Assembly: GCF_002413825.1 (NCBI RefSeq)
Contig: NZ_DHXT01000047.1
Coordinates: 16,064 to 23,750, forward strand
Direction of reading: 5' to 3'
Length of the DNA: 7,687 nucleotides
DNA from: Rhodoferax sp. UBA5149
GTDB taxonomy: Bacteria; Pseudomonadota; Gammaproteobacteria; Burkholderiales; Burkholderiaceae_C
The position numbers and the translations under genes are program-made. The number at the start of each line of letters is the position of its first letter. The first letter of the stretch is position 1. Positions 1 through 6,234 of this stretch are shown here, one piece after another. The notes beneath the pieces were generated by a model that was not told the origin of the DNA, searched no databases, and worked only from the letters and a program-made list of their open reading frames with translations.

Positions 1-1143
1 GGTATCGTGCTGTTTGACCATGCCGAGACCAGCCTGCAGCCCCTGGTGGGCAAGTTCGCCCTGTTGCAGCGCGACCTGGATGATGCCCGGCGTGAGCTGG
101 CCAGCCAGCGCATCAGCCAGGAAAAAAGCCAGCGCAGTGGCCAGCGCCAGTCCAGATATACGTTTGCCAGTTTTGTGGGCGCCAGTCCTGCCGCCGTGGA
201 AGTCAAGCGGCAGGCGCGCCGGGCGGCGCAAACCGCCAGCCCGGTGCTGCTGCTGGGGGAAACCGGCACCGGCAAGGAGTTGCTGGCGCACGCGATTCAC
301 GCCTCCTCTGCGCGGGCCGATGGCCCTTTCATCAGCTTGAACATCGCGGCGGTGCCCGATACCTTGCTGGAGGCCGAGTTTTTTGGCGTGGCGCCTGGCG
401 CCTACACCGGTGCCGACCGCAAGGGGCGCGAGGGCAAGTTCCGGCTGGCCCATGGCGGCACGCTGTTTCTCGATGAGATTGGTGACATGCCGCTGGGCTT
501 GCAGTCCAAGTTGCTGCGCGCCTTGCAGGAAGGCGAGATCGAACCGCTGGGTTCCAACAAGCTCATGCCTTTTGACGCGCGGGTGATTGCCGCCACCTCG
601 CGCGATTTGAACAAGCTGGTGCGGGAAGGCAACTTTCGTGAAGACCTGTTCTATCGCCTGAATGTGCTGCCGATTCGGGTGCCACCCTTGCGCGAGCGGC
701 GTGAGGACATACCGGCCTTGGTGGAGGTGCTGGGTGAAGACATGGCCTTGCGCAGTGGCGCGCAGCCACCCGAGCTCAGTGCCGACGCGCTTTCCCTGTT
801 GTCGGCACAAGTGTGGCGGGGCAATATCCGGGAGTTGCGCAACGTGCTGGAGCAGGCCACGATGCGCAGCGATTCGCATCGCATTCTTGCGTCACAGCTG
901 CAAGCTGTGCTGCGTGAATCGGGCGTTGCGCAGGTGGAGCCGGTGCCAGCGCTTGCTACACCAGGCGAGGCGGCGTCGGCGGTCACCGCGACGGTCCGGC
1001 CCCTGGCCGAGCAGGTGGCCGAGCTGGAGCGCCAAGCCATCGAAGCAGCCATGACCGCAGCCCGCGGCAACAAGGCGGCGGCCGCAAAAATGCTGGGGAT
1101 TTCCCGTGCAACCCTTTATGGACGTCTCGACGATGTTGCATAA
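1..1143 (+). CDS. Sigma54-dependent transcriptional activator, Fis family (5' end outside window)
   Basis: This gene is open to the left edge, so the N-terminal sensory part is missing; the GTG at 7 is probably not the true start. The visible part begins with a charged, coiled-coil-like linker (about 40-160), followed by a complete AAA+ sigma54-interaction domain. Walker A GETGTGKE is at 256-279. The sigma54-contacting loop reads GAYTGA (397-414) in place of the usual GAFTGA. Walker B has Asp-Glu at 472-477, and the arginine-rich segment FREDLFYRLNVLPIRVPPLRER follows at about 630-700. The C-terminus is a Fis-type helix-turn-helix (about 1066-1137, with AAKMLGISRATLYGRL). Such proteins hydrolyse ATP to open promoter complexes held by RNA polymerase-sigma54. 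No receiver domain is visible; a PAS or similar sensor upstream is my guess. It lies just before a sigma54-type promoter, so it very probably controls the transporter operon downstream. The family call is secure; the signal is unknown. Confidence 0.95.
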   Translation, partial: GIVLFDHAETSLQPLVGKFALLQRDLDDARRELASQRISQEKSQRSGQRQSRYTFASFVGASPAAVEVKRQARRAAQTASPVLLLGETGTGKELLAHAIHASSARADGPFISLNIAAVPDTLLEAEFFGVAPGAYTGADRKGREGKFRLAHGGTLFLDEIGDMPLGLQSKLLRALQEGEIEPLGSNKLMPFDARVIAATSRDLNKLVREGNFREDLFYRLNVLPIRVPPLRERREDIPALVEVLGEDMALRSGAQPPELSADALSLLSAQVWRGNIRELRNVLEQATMRSDSHRILASQLQAVLRESGVAQVEPVPALATPGEAASAVTATVRPLAEQVAELERQAIEAAMTAARGNKAAAAKMLGISRATLYGRLDDVA

Positions 1144-1153
1144 AAATAATACA

Positions 1154-1176
1154 TAACGTCTAAAATAAAGACGTTA
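1154..1176. promoter_or_regulatory. Inverted repeat TAACGTC-N9-GACGTTA, candidate activator site
   Basis: The arms at 1154-1160 and 1170-1176 are perfect 7-base complements separated by 9 bases. The flanks add further symmetry: TACAT at 1150-1154 on the left and ATGTA at 1180-1184 on the right. The centre lies about 108 bases before the predicted transcription start, a usual distance for enhancer-like sites of sigma54 activators. It begins 10 bases after the activator gene's stop codon, so a weak transcription terminator is an alternative, but no T-run follows the right arm. Confidence 0.5.
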
Positions 1177-1178
1177 AT

Positions 1179-1199
1179 TATGTACATATTTCATACATA
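1179..1199. promoter_or_regulatory. Inverted repeat TATGTA-N9-TACATA, candidate activator site
   Basis: The arms are at 1179-1184 and 1194-1199, with the same 9-base spacer as the neighbouring TAACGTC/GACGTTA repeat. The left half also forms a 10-base palindrome TATGTACATA (1179-1188). The heptamer ATACATA occurs twice, at 1149-1155 and 1193-1199, 44 bases apart, which is about four helical turns. TGT...ACA-type dyads are common in binding sites of Fis-type helix-turn-helix activators, so this may be a second binding site. Short AT-rich dyads also arise by chance. Confidence 0.35.
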
Positions 1200-1231
1200 T
1201 TCATTGAAATTTAATTTTATTTCAATGAAAT
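1200..1231. promoter_or_regulatory. Paired palindromes forming an 11-base perfect inverted repeat
   Basis: TTCATTGAAAT (1200-1210) and ATTTCAATGAA (1219-1229) are exact reverse complements separated by 8 bases. Each arm contains a smaller palindrome: TTCA-T-TGAA centred at 1204, and ATTTCA-A-TGAAAT centred at 1225 (1219-1231). The two centres are 21 bases apart, about two helical turns, so two protein dimers could sit on the same face of the DNA. The sites lie about 48 and 69 bases before the predicted transcription start. They could bind the neighbouring activator, a DNA-bending protein or another regulator. Confidence 0.45.
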
Positions 1232-1246
1232 CAATGACTTGCAATT

Positions 1247-1262
1247 TGGCATGGTTGGTGCA
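1247..1262 (+). promoter_or_regulatory. Sigma54 (-24/-12) promoter of the transporter operon
   Basis: The sequence TGGCATGGTTGGTGCA closely fits the sigma54 consensus TGGCAC-N5-TTGCA. The key GG (1248-1249) and GC (1260-1261) are exactly 12 bases apart, the spacing that sigma54 requires. The predicted transcription start is near 1273, leaving a leader of about 27 bases with a ribosome binding site AGGAG (1289-1293) six bases before the ATG at 1300. Deviations are T for C in the -24 box and G for T in the -12 box. The neighbouring sigma54-activator gene strongly supports the call. Confidence 0.85.
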
Positions 1263-1299
1263 TAGTCTCTCAGACTAATTGTTATAACAGGAGACAAAT

Positions 1300-2499
1300 A
1301 TGCATCGTCGTACTTGGGTCGCGCGCACCGCGCTGGCCGCTACCGCACTGGCCTGTGCCCTGGCTTCCCCACTGGCTTTCAGCCAATCCAAGGAAATCAA
1401 GATTGCCCACATTTACAGCAAGACCGGCCCGCTGGAAGCCTACGGCAAGCAAACCGCGACCGGCTTCATGATGGGTCTGGATTACGCCACCGGCGGCACC
1501 ATGATGGTGGCCGGCAAGAAACTGGTCGTGATTGAAAAAGACGACCAAGGCAAGCCTGACCTGGGCAAGAGTTTGCTGGCTGCGGCCTACGGCGACGACA
1601 AAGTGGATCTGGCGGTGGGCCCGACCGCCTCGCCGGTGGCGCTGGCGATGTTGCCGGTGGCCGAGGAATACAAAAAAATCCTGCTGGTCGAGCCGGCCGT
1701 GGCCGATTCGATCACGGGCGAGAAGTGGAATAAGTACATTTTCCGTACCGGGCGCAATAGTTCGCAGGATGCAATTTCCAACGCGGTGGCGCTCGACAAG
1801 GCAGGCATCACGATTGCCACCCTGGCGCAAGATTCCGCTTTTGGTCGTGACGGCGTCAAGGCCTTCAAGGAAGCGATCAAAAAAGCCAAGCTGGTCCACG
1901 AAGAGTATTTGCCGCCGGCCACCACCGACTTCACGGCCGGGGCGCAACGACTGATCGACAAACTCAAGGATCAACCCGGTCGCAAGGTGATCTTCATCAT
2001 CTGGGCCGGCGGTAATCCGTTCAAGATTGCCGATATGGATTTGAAACGTTACGGCATCGAGATTGCCACGGGAGGCAATATTTTGCCGGCCATGGCGGCT
2101 TACAAGCAGTTTCCGGGCATGGAAGGTGCCGCCTATTACTACTTTGGTATCCCGAAGAACCCGGTCAACGAAGCCATGGTGGCCCAGCACTACAAGCAGT
2201 TCAAGTCGCCGCCGGACTTCTTCACGGCCGGTGGCTTCTCGGCCGCGATGGCGGTGGTCACGGCGCTCAAGAAATCCAATGGCGATGCGACAGCGAACAC
2301 CCTGATCAAGACCATGGAAGGCATGAGCTTTGACACGCCCAAAGGCAAGATGACTTTCCGCAAGGAAGATCACCAGGCCATGCAGAGCATGTACCACTTC
2401 AAGATCAAGGTGGACCCGGCGTTTGCCTGGGGCGTGCCTGAACTCGTGCGCGAGATCAAGGCGGAAGAGATGAATATCCCCATCCGCAACAAGCGCTAA
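1300..2499 (+). CDS. ABC transporter periplasmic substrate-binding protein (HAAT/LivJK-like)
   Basis: This 399-residue protein is the first gene of the operon. It has a typical Sec signal peptide: basic start MHRR, a hydrophobic Ala/Leu core to about residue 25, and a likely cut after A-F-S at residues 26-28. The mature protein has the bilobed type I periplasmic binding fold of the Liv/HAAT family, shown by the opening IKIAHIYSKTGPLEAYGKQ (33-51), the GPTASP segment (107-112) and a C-terminal lobe containing FFTAGGFSAAMAVVTALK. The mature part has no cysteine. It would capture a solute in the periplasm and deliver it to the LivH/LivM channel. The ligand cannot be read from sequence: relatives bind amino acids, amides, urea or aromatic and other carboxylates. 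The start is fixed by AGGAG at 1289-1293, and a sigma54 promoter lies 38 bases or more upstream. Family call is strong, substrate unknown. Confidence 0.93.
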   Translation: MHRRTWVARTALAATALACALASPLAFSQSKEIKIAHIYSKTGPLEAYGKQTATGFMMGLDYATGGTMMVAGKKLVVIEKDDQGKPDLGKSLLAAAYGDDKVDLAVGPTASPVALAMLPVAEEYKKILLVEPAVADSITGEKWNKYIFRTGRNSSQDAISNAVALDKAGITIATLAQDSAFGRDGVKAFKEAIKKAKLVHEEYLPPATTDFTAGAQRLIDKLKDQPGRKVIFIIWAGGNPFKIADMDLKRYGIEIATGGNILPAMAAYKQFPGMEGAAYYYFGIPKNPVNEAMVAQHYKQFKSPPDFFTAGGFSAAMAVVTALKKSNGDATANTLIKTMEGMSFDTPKGKMTFRKEDHQAMQSMYHFKIKVDPAFAWGVPELVREIKAEEMNIPIRNKR

Positions 2500-2640
2500 T
2501 TGATGAGGTGCTCGGCTACTGCGCAGGCCGATAGCGGCGTTGCGCAGTGCTCGAAATCCTCACGTACCTGAGTACGTTCCGGTTTCTGCGCGCTGTGCGC
2601 CTTGCTCTCGACCCGCTCGCTACGCCGCTCCCCCCATCAA
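2500..2640. repeat. 141-base imperfect palindrome between binding-protein gene and livG
   Basis: The element fills almost the whole gap. It starts directly after the stop codon with TTGATG (2500-2505) and ends with the complement CATCAA (2635-2640), just before the livG ribosome binding site. Its centre is a perfect hairpin, ACGTAC-CTGA-GTACGT (2562-2577). The two arms of about 68-69 bases align to each other by hand at roughly two thirds of positions with small bulges; for example GGC.TA..G.GC.GG.CGA.AGC recurs in both. As RNA it would fold into one long, interrupted stem. No T-run follows, so it does not look like a simple terminator. I recall similar sequences scattered in Comamonadaceae genomes, which suggests a dispersed REP- or MITE-like repeat, but this was not searched. 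Confidence 0.75.
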
Positions 2641-2654
2641 GGGAGCTTTAAAAC

Positions 2655-3431
2655 ATGCTTGAAACCAAAGAACTCACGGTTCGCTTCGGCGGACACGTGG
2701 CGGTGAATGCCGTCAGCTGCGTTTTCCGGCCCGGCACGCTGACCGCCATCGTCGGCCCCAATGGGGCGGGCAAAACCACGTATTTCAATCTTATCTCGGG
2801 CCAGATCAAGGCCACAAACGGCGAGGTGCTGCTCAACGGCAACAGCCTGGCGGGCATGAGTCCGTCGGCCCGAACCCGCGCCGGGCTGGGGCGGGCGTTC
2901 CAGCTGACCAACCTGTTTCCAAACCTGTCGGTGCTGGAGAACGTGCGGCTGGCCGTGCAGGCAGCACGTTCCGGGGCCCATTTGCGCGGCCTCAATCTCT
3001 GGACCATCTGGAGCGATCACAAGGCCTTGACGCAGCTCGCCGAGGAAGTTCTGGATGCCGTGGCCATGAACGACAAACAACACACACTGGTGGCCAGTTT
3101 GCCGCACGGTGACCAGCGCAAGCTGGAGGTCGCCTTGCTGATGGCGCTGGAACCCGATGTGTTCATGTTCGATGAACCGACGGCCGGCATGAGCCATGAA
3201 GAAGCGCCGGTCATTCTCAACCTGATTCGCGCGCTGAAAAACGACAAGACCAAGACCATTCTGTTGGTGGAACACAAGATGGACGTGGTGCGCGAACTGG
3301 CCGACCGCATCATCGTGCTGCACAACGGCTCGCTGGTGGCCGATGGTCAGCCAGCGGAAGTCATTGCCTCGCCGATAGTGCAGGAAGCGTATTTGGGTGT
3401 GGCCCCGGTCATGGCGGGGGAGGGCGCATGA
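2655..3431 (+). CDS. livG: Branched-chain amino acid-type ABC transporter ATP-binding protein LivG
   Basis: This 258-residue cytoplasmic ATPase is of LivG type. Motifs in order: Walker A GPNGAGKT (34-41), Q-loop Gln83 in GRAFQLTNLFP, signature LPHGDQ (149-154), Walker B VFMFDEP (169-175), D-loop AGMS (177-180) and the switch histidine His207 in LVEHKMDVV. The signature has Pro where LSGGQ has Ser, while Gly152 and Gln154 are kept. It would pair with LivF to power import through LivH/LivM. The ATG is preceded by AAGGGAG (2639-2645) with nine bases between, and this overlaps the last bases of the palindrome that fills the gap upstream. The stop overlaps the livF start (ATGA at 3428-3431), so the two are probably translationally coupled. 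The LivG name is family-level; the substrate need not be an amino acid. Confidence 0.94.
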   Translation: MLETKELTVRFGGHVAVNAVSCVFRPGTLTAIVGPNGAGKTTYFNLISGQIKATNGEVLLNGNSLAGMSPSARTRAGLGRAFQLTNLFPNLSVLENVRLAVQAARSGAHLRGLNLWTIWSDHKALTQLAEEVLDAVAMNDKQHTLVASLPHGDQRKLEVALLMALEPDVFMFDEPTAGMSHEEAPVILNLIRALKNDKTKTILLVEHKMDVVRELADRIIVLHNGSLVADGQPAEVIASPIVQEAYLGVAPVMAGEGA

Positions 3432-4153
3432 GCGACACTCTTCTCAAGCTGGAGGGGGTGCATACCCACATCGGCGCCTACCATATCCTGCATGGGGTGG
3501 ATCTCGCGGTGGCGCGTGGCCAGCTCACCATGCTACTGGGGCGCAATGGCGCGGGCAAGACCACGACGCTGCGCACCATCATGGGTCTGTGGCAGGCGTC
3601 CCAAGGCCGCATCACGTTTGGGGACAAGGACATCACGGCCTTGAGCACGCCACAAATTGCCGGCCTGAACATCGCCTACGTGCCCGAGAACATGGGCATC
3701 TTCTCCGACCTCACCGTCAAGGAAAACATGCTGCTGGCCGCGCGCCAGGCCAAGCGCGCCAGCCAGATGGACGAGACGCGTTTGAAGTGGATTTTTTCGC
3801 TGTTTCCTGCCGTCGAGAAATTCTGGAATCACCCGGCGGGCAAGCTCTCGGGGGGGCAAAAGCAGATGCTGGCGGTAGCGCGCGCCATCGTGGAGCCGCG
3901 CGAACTGCTCATCGTGGACGAGCCCAGCAAGGGGCTGGCGCCTGCCATCATCAATAATATGATCGACGCCTTTGCCCAACTCAAGGCCACCGGCACCACC
4001 ATTTTGCTGGTGGAGCAAAACATCAATTTTGCCAAACGGCTGGGGGATCGCGTGGCCGTGATGGACAACGGTTGCGTGGTGCACGCGGGTTCGATGAAGG
4101 AACTGGCCGAGGACGAAGAACTGCAGCAGGCGCTGCTGGGGTTGGCGATATGA
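3428..4153 (+). CDS. livF: Branched-chain amino acid-type ABC transporter ATP-binding protein LivF
   Basis: This 241-residue ATPase is of LivF type. It has Walker A GRNGAGKT (38-45), the segment VPENMGIF (85-92) with Glu87 at the Q-loop position, a canonical LSGGQ signature (140-144) and Walker B LLIVDEPSKGLAP (160-172). The switch-histidine position is Gln197 (LLVEQN). Glu in the Q-loop and VEQN are normal LivF features, and they distinguish it from LivG, which keeps Gln and His. It should form a heterodimer with LivG on the inner face of the membrane. The start ATG overlaps the livG stop and its own stop TGA overlaps the livH start (ATGA at 4150-4153), indicating coupled translation. Length and motifs are complete. 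The exact transported solute is unknown. Confidence 0.95.
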   Translation: MSDTLLKLEGVHTHIGAYHILHGVDLAVARGQLTMLLGRNGAGKTTTLRTIMGLWQASQGRITFGDKDITALSTPQIAGLNIAYVPENMGIFSDLTVKENMLLAARQAKRASQMDETRLKWIFSLFPAVEKFWNHPAGKLSGGQKQMLAVARAIVEPRELLIVDEPSKGLAPAIINNMIDAFAQLKATGTTILLVEQNINFAKRLGDRVAVMDNGCVVHAGSMKELAEDEELQQALLGLAI

Positions 4154-5133
4154 AACAGATCGACTTCGACTGGAAGCCCCTGGTGCTGGTGCCCCTGCTG
4201 GCGCTGCTGGTCCTGCCCTTTATCGGCTCGGCTTCGACTTGGCTGACACTGACGGTGGCGGGCGTCGCCATGGGCATGATCATCTTCATCATCGCCTCCG
4301 GACTCACCCTGGTGTTTGGCCTGATGGATGTGCTGAATTTCGGACATGGCGTGTTCATCGCGCTGGGTGCGTTTGTCGCCACCACGGTCCTGGGACTGAT
4401 GGGCGACTGGACGGGCTCGCAGGATCTGTGGCGCAATCTGGTGGCCGTGTTCCCCGCCATGCTGGTGGCCATGGCGGTATCAGGCGCCGTCGGGCTGGCC
4501 TTTGAGCGTTTCATTGTGCGACCGGTCTACGGGCAGCACCTCAAGCAGATTTTGATCACCATGGGTGGCATGATCATTGGTGAAGAACTCATCAAGGTGA
4601 TTTGGGGTCCTGCACAAATTGCCTTGCCCCTGCCCGAAGGCCTGCGCGGCGCCGTGCTGCTGGGCGACGCCGTCATTGAGAAGTACCGATTGCTGGCCAT
4701 GGTGGTGGGCTTGGTGGTTTTTGCCGTGCTGGCCTGGACGCTGAGCCGGACCAAGATTGGCCTACTGATCCGCGCCGGGGTGCAGGACCGCGAGATGGTG
4801 GAGTCGCTCGGCTACCGCATCAAGCGCCTGTTTGTCGGTGTGTTTGTGGTCGGCAGCGCCCTCGCCGGTCTGGGGGGCGTCATGTGGGGGCTGTACCAGC
4901 AAAACGTCACGCCACAAATGGGCGCGCAGGTCAATGTGCTGATCTTCATTGTGATCATCATCGGCGGCCTGGGCTCGACCGGCGGTGCTTTGATTGGCGC
5001 CCTGTTGGTGGGTCTGATGGCGAACTACACCGGCTTCCTGCTGCCCAAAGTGGCGCTGTTTTCCAACATTGCGCTGATGGTAGCGATTCTGCTGTGGCGT
5101 CCGCAGGGTGTGTACCCGGTGGCGAACCGATAA
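4150..5133 (+). CDS. livH: Branched-chain amino acid-type ABC transporter permease LivH
   Basis: This 327-residue inner-membrane permease has about eight hydrophobic segments. Family hallmarks include GLTLVFGLMDVLNFGHGVFIALGAF (LNFGHG at residues 62-67) and the cytoplasmic coupling loop near residues 204-222 (GLLIRAGVQDREMVESLGY), which would dock onto an ATPase. A glycine-rich stretch IIIGGLGSTGGALIGALL follows. I chose the ATG at 4150, which overlaps the livF stop, over in-frame starts further upstream: those would add a hydrophilic Arg/Gly-rich tail inside livF, and family members start with a short polar segment before the first membrane helix. The only Shine-Dalgarno-like bases are GGGG at 4138-4141, so expression probably depends on coupling to livF. 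It forms the translocation channel together with LivM. Confidence 0.93.
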   Translation: MKQIDFDWKPLVLVPLLALLVLPFIGSASTWLTLTVAGVAMGMIIFIIASGLTLVFGLMDVLNFGHGVFIALGAFVATTVLGLMGDWTGSQDLWRNLVAVFPAMLVAMAVSGAVGLAFERFIVRPVYGQHLKQILITMGGMIIGEELIKVIWGPAQIALPLPEGLRGAVLLGDAVIEKYRLLAMVVGLVVFAVLAWTLSRTKIGLLIRAGVQDREMVESLGYRIKRLFVGVFVVGSALAGLGGVMWGLYQQNVTPQMGAQVNVLIFIVIIIGGLGSTGGALIGALLVGLMANYTGFLLPKVALFSNIALMVAILLWRPQGVYPVANR

Positions 5134-5160
5134 AAAGCCATGACTTTTGAGAGTTGACGT

Positions 5161-6234
5161 ATGCTGAAAAGAATCCTCTCCAATGATTTCCCGCGCAGCC
5201 GCGTGCTGGCGGTCTTGCTGGTCGTGCTGCTGATTGCACTGGCCGGCGCGCCCTTTATTTTTCCGGGCGTCAAGGCGCTCAACGTGGCGGCCAAAGTGCT
5301 GGTGTTCATTGTGTTGGTGGCCAGTTTTGATTTGTTGCTCGGCTACACCGGCATCGTCAGTTTTGCGCACACCATGTTCTTTGGCATCGGTGCCTACGGC
5401 ATCGCGGTTGCCACCACCCGCATGGGGCCGACCTGGGAGGCACTGGCGGTGGGGCTGGTGTCCTCACTGGCGCTGTCGTTTGTGCTGGCCCTGCTGGTGG
5501 GGCTATTTTCGTTGCGGGTGCGGGCCATCTTTTTCGCCATGATCACGCTGGCCGTGGCCTCGGCCTTTTTGACACTGGCGTCGCAACTGTCCGACATCAC
5601 GGGTGGCGAAGACGGCCTGAGTTTCAAAGTACCGGAAGTGCTGTCACCTAGTTTTGAATTCATGGCGCAGCCCTTTCTGGGGGTCATGCTGGACGGGCGG
5701 CTGCTGTGCTACTACCTGCTGTTTGCGCTGGCGCTGGTGCTCTTGCTGGCGATGCTGCGCATCGTGAATTCACCGTTTGGCCGTGTGCTGCAGGCGATCC
5801 GTGAGAATGAGTTTCGGGCCGAGGCCATCGGTTACCGCGTCGTGGTCTACCGCACCACCTCCAGCATTTTGTCGGCGCTGTTTGCCTGCCTGGCTGGCGC
5901 CATGCTGGCACTCTGGCTGCGCTACAACGGGCCCGATACCTCGCTCTCATTTGAAATCATGATGGACGTACTGCTCATTGTGGTGATTGGTGGCATGGGC
6001 ACGATTTACGGCTCGGCCATCGGCGCCGCACTGTTCCTGGTGGCGCAGAGCTACCTGCAGGATTTGCTGCGGCTGGGCAGTGAAGCGGCCTCGTCCTTGC
6101 CCTGGCTGGCCGCCTTGCTGTCGCCAGACCGCTGGCTGCTCTGGCTCGGTGTGTTGTTTGTTTTGTCGGTTTACTACTTTCCCACCGGGGTTGTCGGGCG
6201 CTTGCGCGCCGCTGCCGCAGGAGGTAAATCATGA
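5161..6234 (+). CDS. livM: Branched-chain amino acid-type ABC transporter permease LivM
   Basis: This 357-residue inner-membrane permease is the partner of LivH. It has many hydrophobic helices, the LivM hallmark GYTGIVSFAHTMFFGIGAYG (61-80), a coupling loop around residues 210-226 (AIRENEFRAEAIGYR) and the late segment IVVIGGMGTIYGSAIGAALFL. The usual Gly in SFGHA is Ala here (SFAHT), a mild variation. It starts 27 bases after livH with GAGAG (5149-5153) seven bases before the ATG. Its stop overlaps the hydrolase start (ATGA at 6231-6234). No extra domain is fused. With this gene the importer is complete: binding protein, two ATPases and two permeases. The gene order (binding protein, G, F, H, M) differs from the E. 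coli livKHMGF order. Confidence 0.93.
   Translation: MLKRILSNDFPRSRVLAVLLVVLLIALAGAPFIFPGVKALNVAAKVLVFIVLVASFDLLLGYTGIVSFAHTMFFGIGAYGIAVATTRMGPTWEALAVGLVSSLALSFVLALLVGLFSLRVRAIFFAMITLAVASAFLTLASQLSDITGGEDGLSFKVPEVLSPSFEFMAQPFLGVMLDGRLLCYYLLFALALVLLLAMLRIVNSPFGRVLQAIRENEFRAEAIGYRVVVYRTTSSILSALFACLAGAMLALWLRYNGPDTSLSFEIMMDVLLIVVIGGMGTIYGSAIGAALFLVAQSYLQDLLRLGSEAASSLPWLAALLSPDRWLLWLGVLFVLSVYYFPTGVVGRLRAAAAGGKS

Noticed and set aside
1154..1184. Terminator of the activator gene at the TAACGTC/GACGTTA hairpin
   Set aside because: The stem is only 7 bases, its loop is AT-rich and no T-run follows; a protein-binding dyad upstream of a sigma54 promoter explains it better.
1345..1357. Cys19 in the binding-protein signal region as a lipoprotein site
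   Set aside because: The residues before it (A-L-A-C) do not fit the lipobox well, and a standard cut after A-F-S at 26-28 is better placed after the hydrophobic core.
1282..2397. A 371-codon open frame on the minus strand opposite the binding-protein gene
   Set aside because: It lies antisense to a clear signal-peptide-bearing family protein, is very rich in His, Arg and Gly as expected for a GC-rich shadow frame, and has no recognisable domain.
2637..3323. Long minus-strand frames opposite livG, and similar ones opposite livF, livH, livM and the hydrolase
   Set aside because: Each is a mirror of a confidently assigned ABC or hydrolase gene; their translations show no motifs and no ribosome binding sites stand out.
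4072..4149. Upstream in-frame extension of livH by 26 codons
   Set aside because: The extension is polar, Arg/Gly-rich and lies wholly inside livF. The ATG at 4150 forms the ATGA overlap seen at other junctions of this operon and gives a normal LivH N-terminus.
5140..5157. Tiny frame ATG-ACT-TTT-GAG-AGT-TGA between livH and livM
   Set aside because: Five codons with no ribosome binding site; it merely spans the livM Shine-Dalgarno region.
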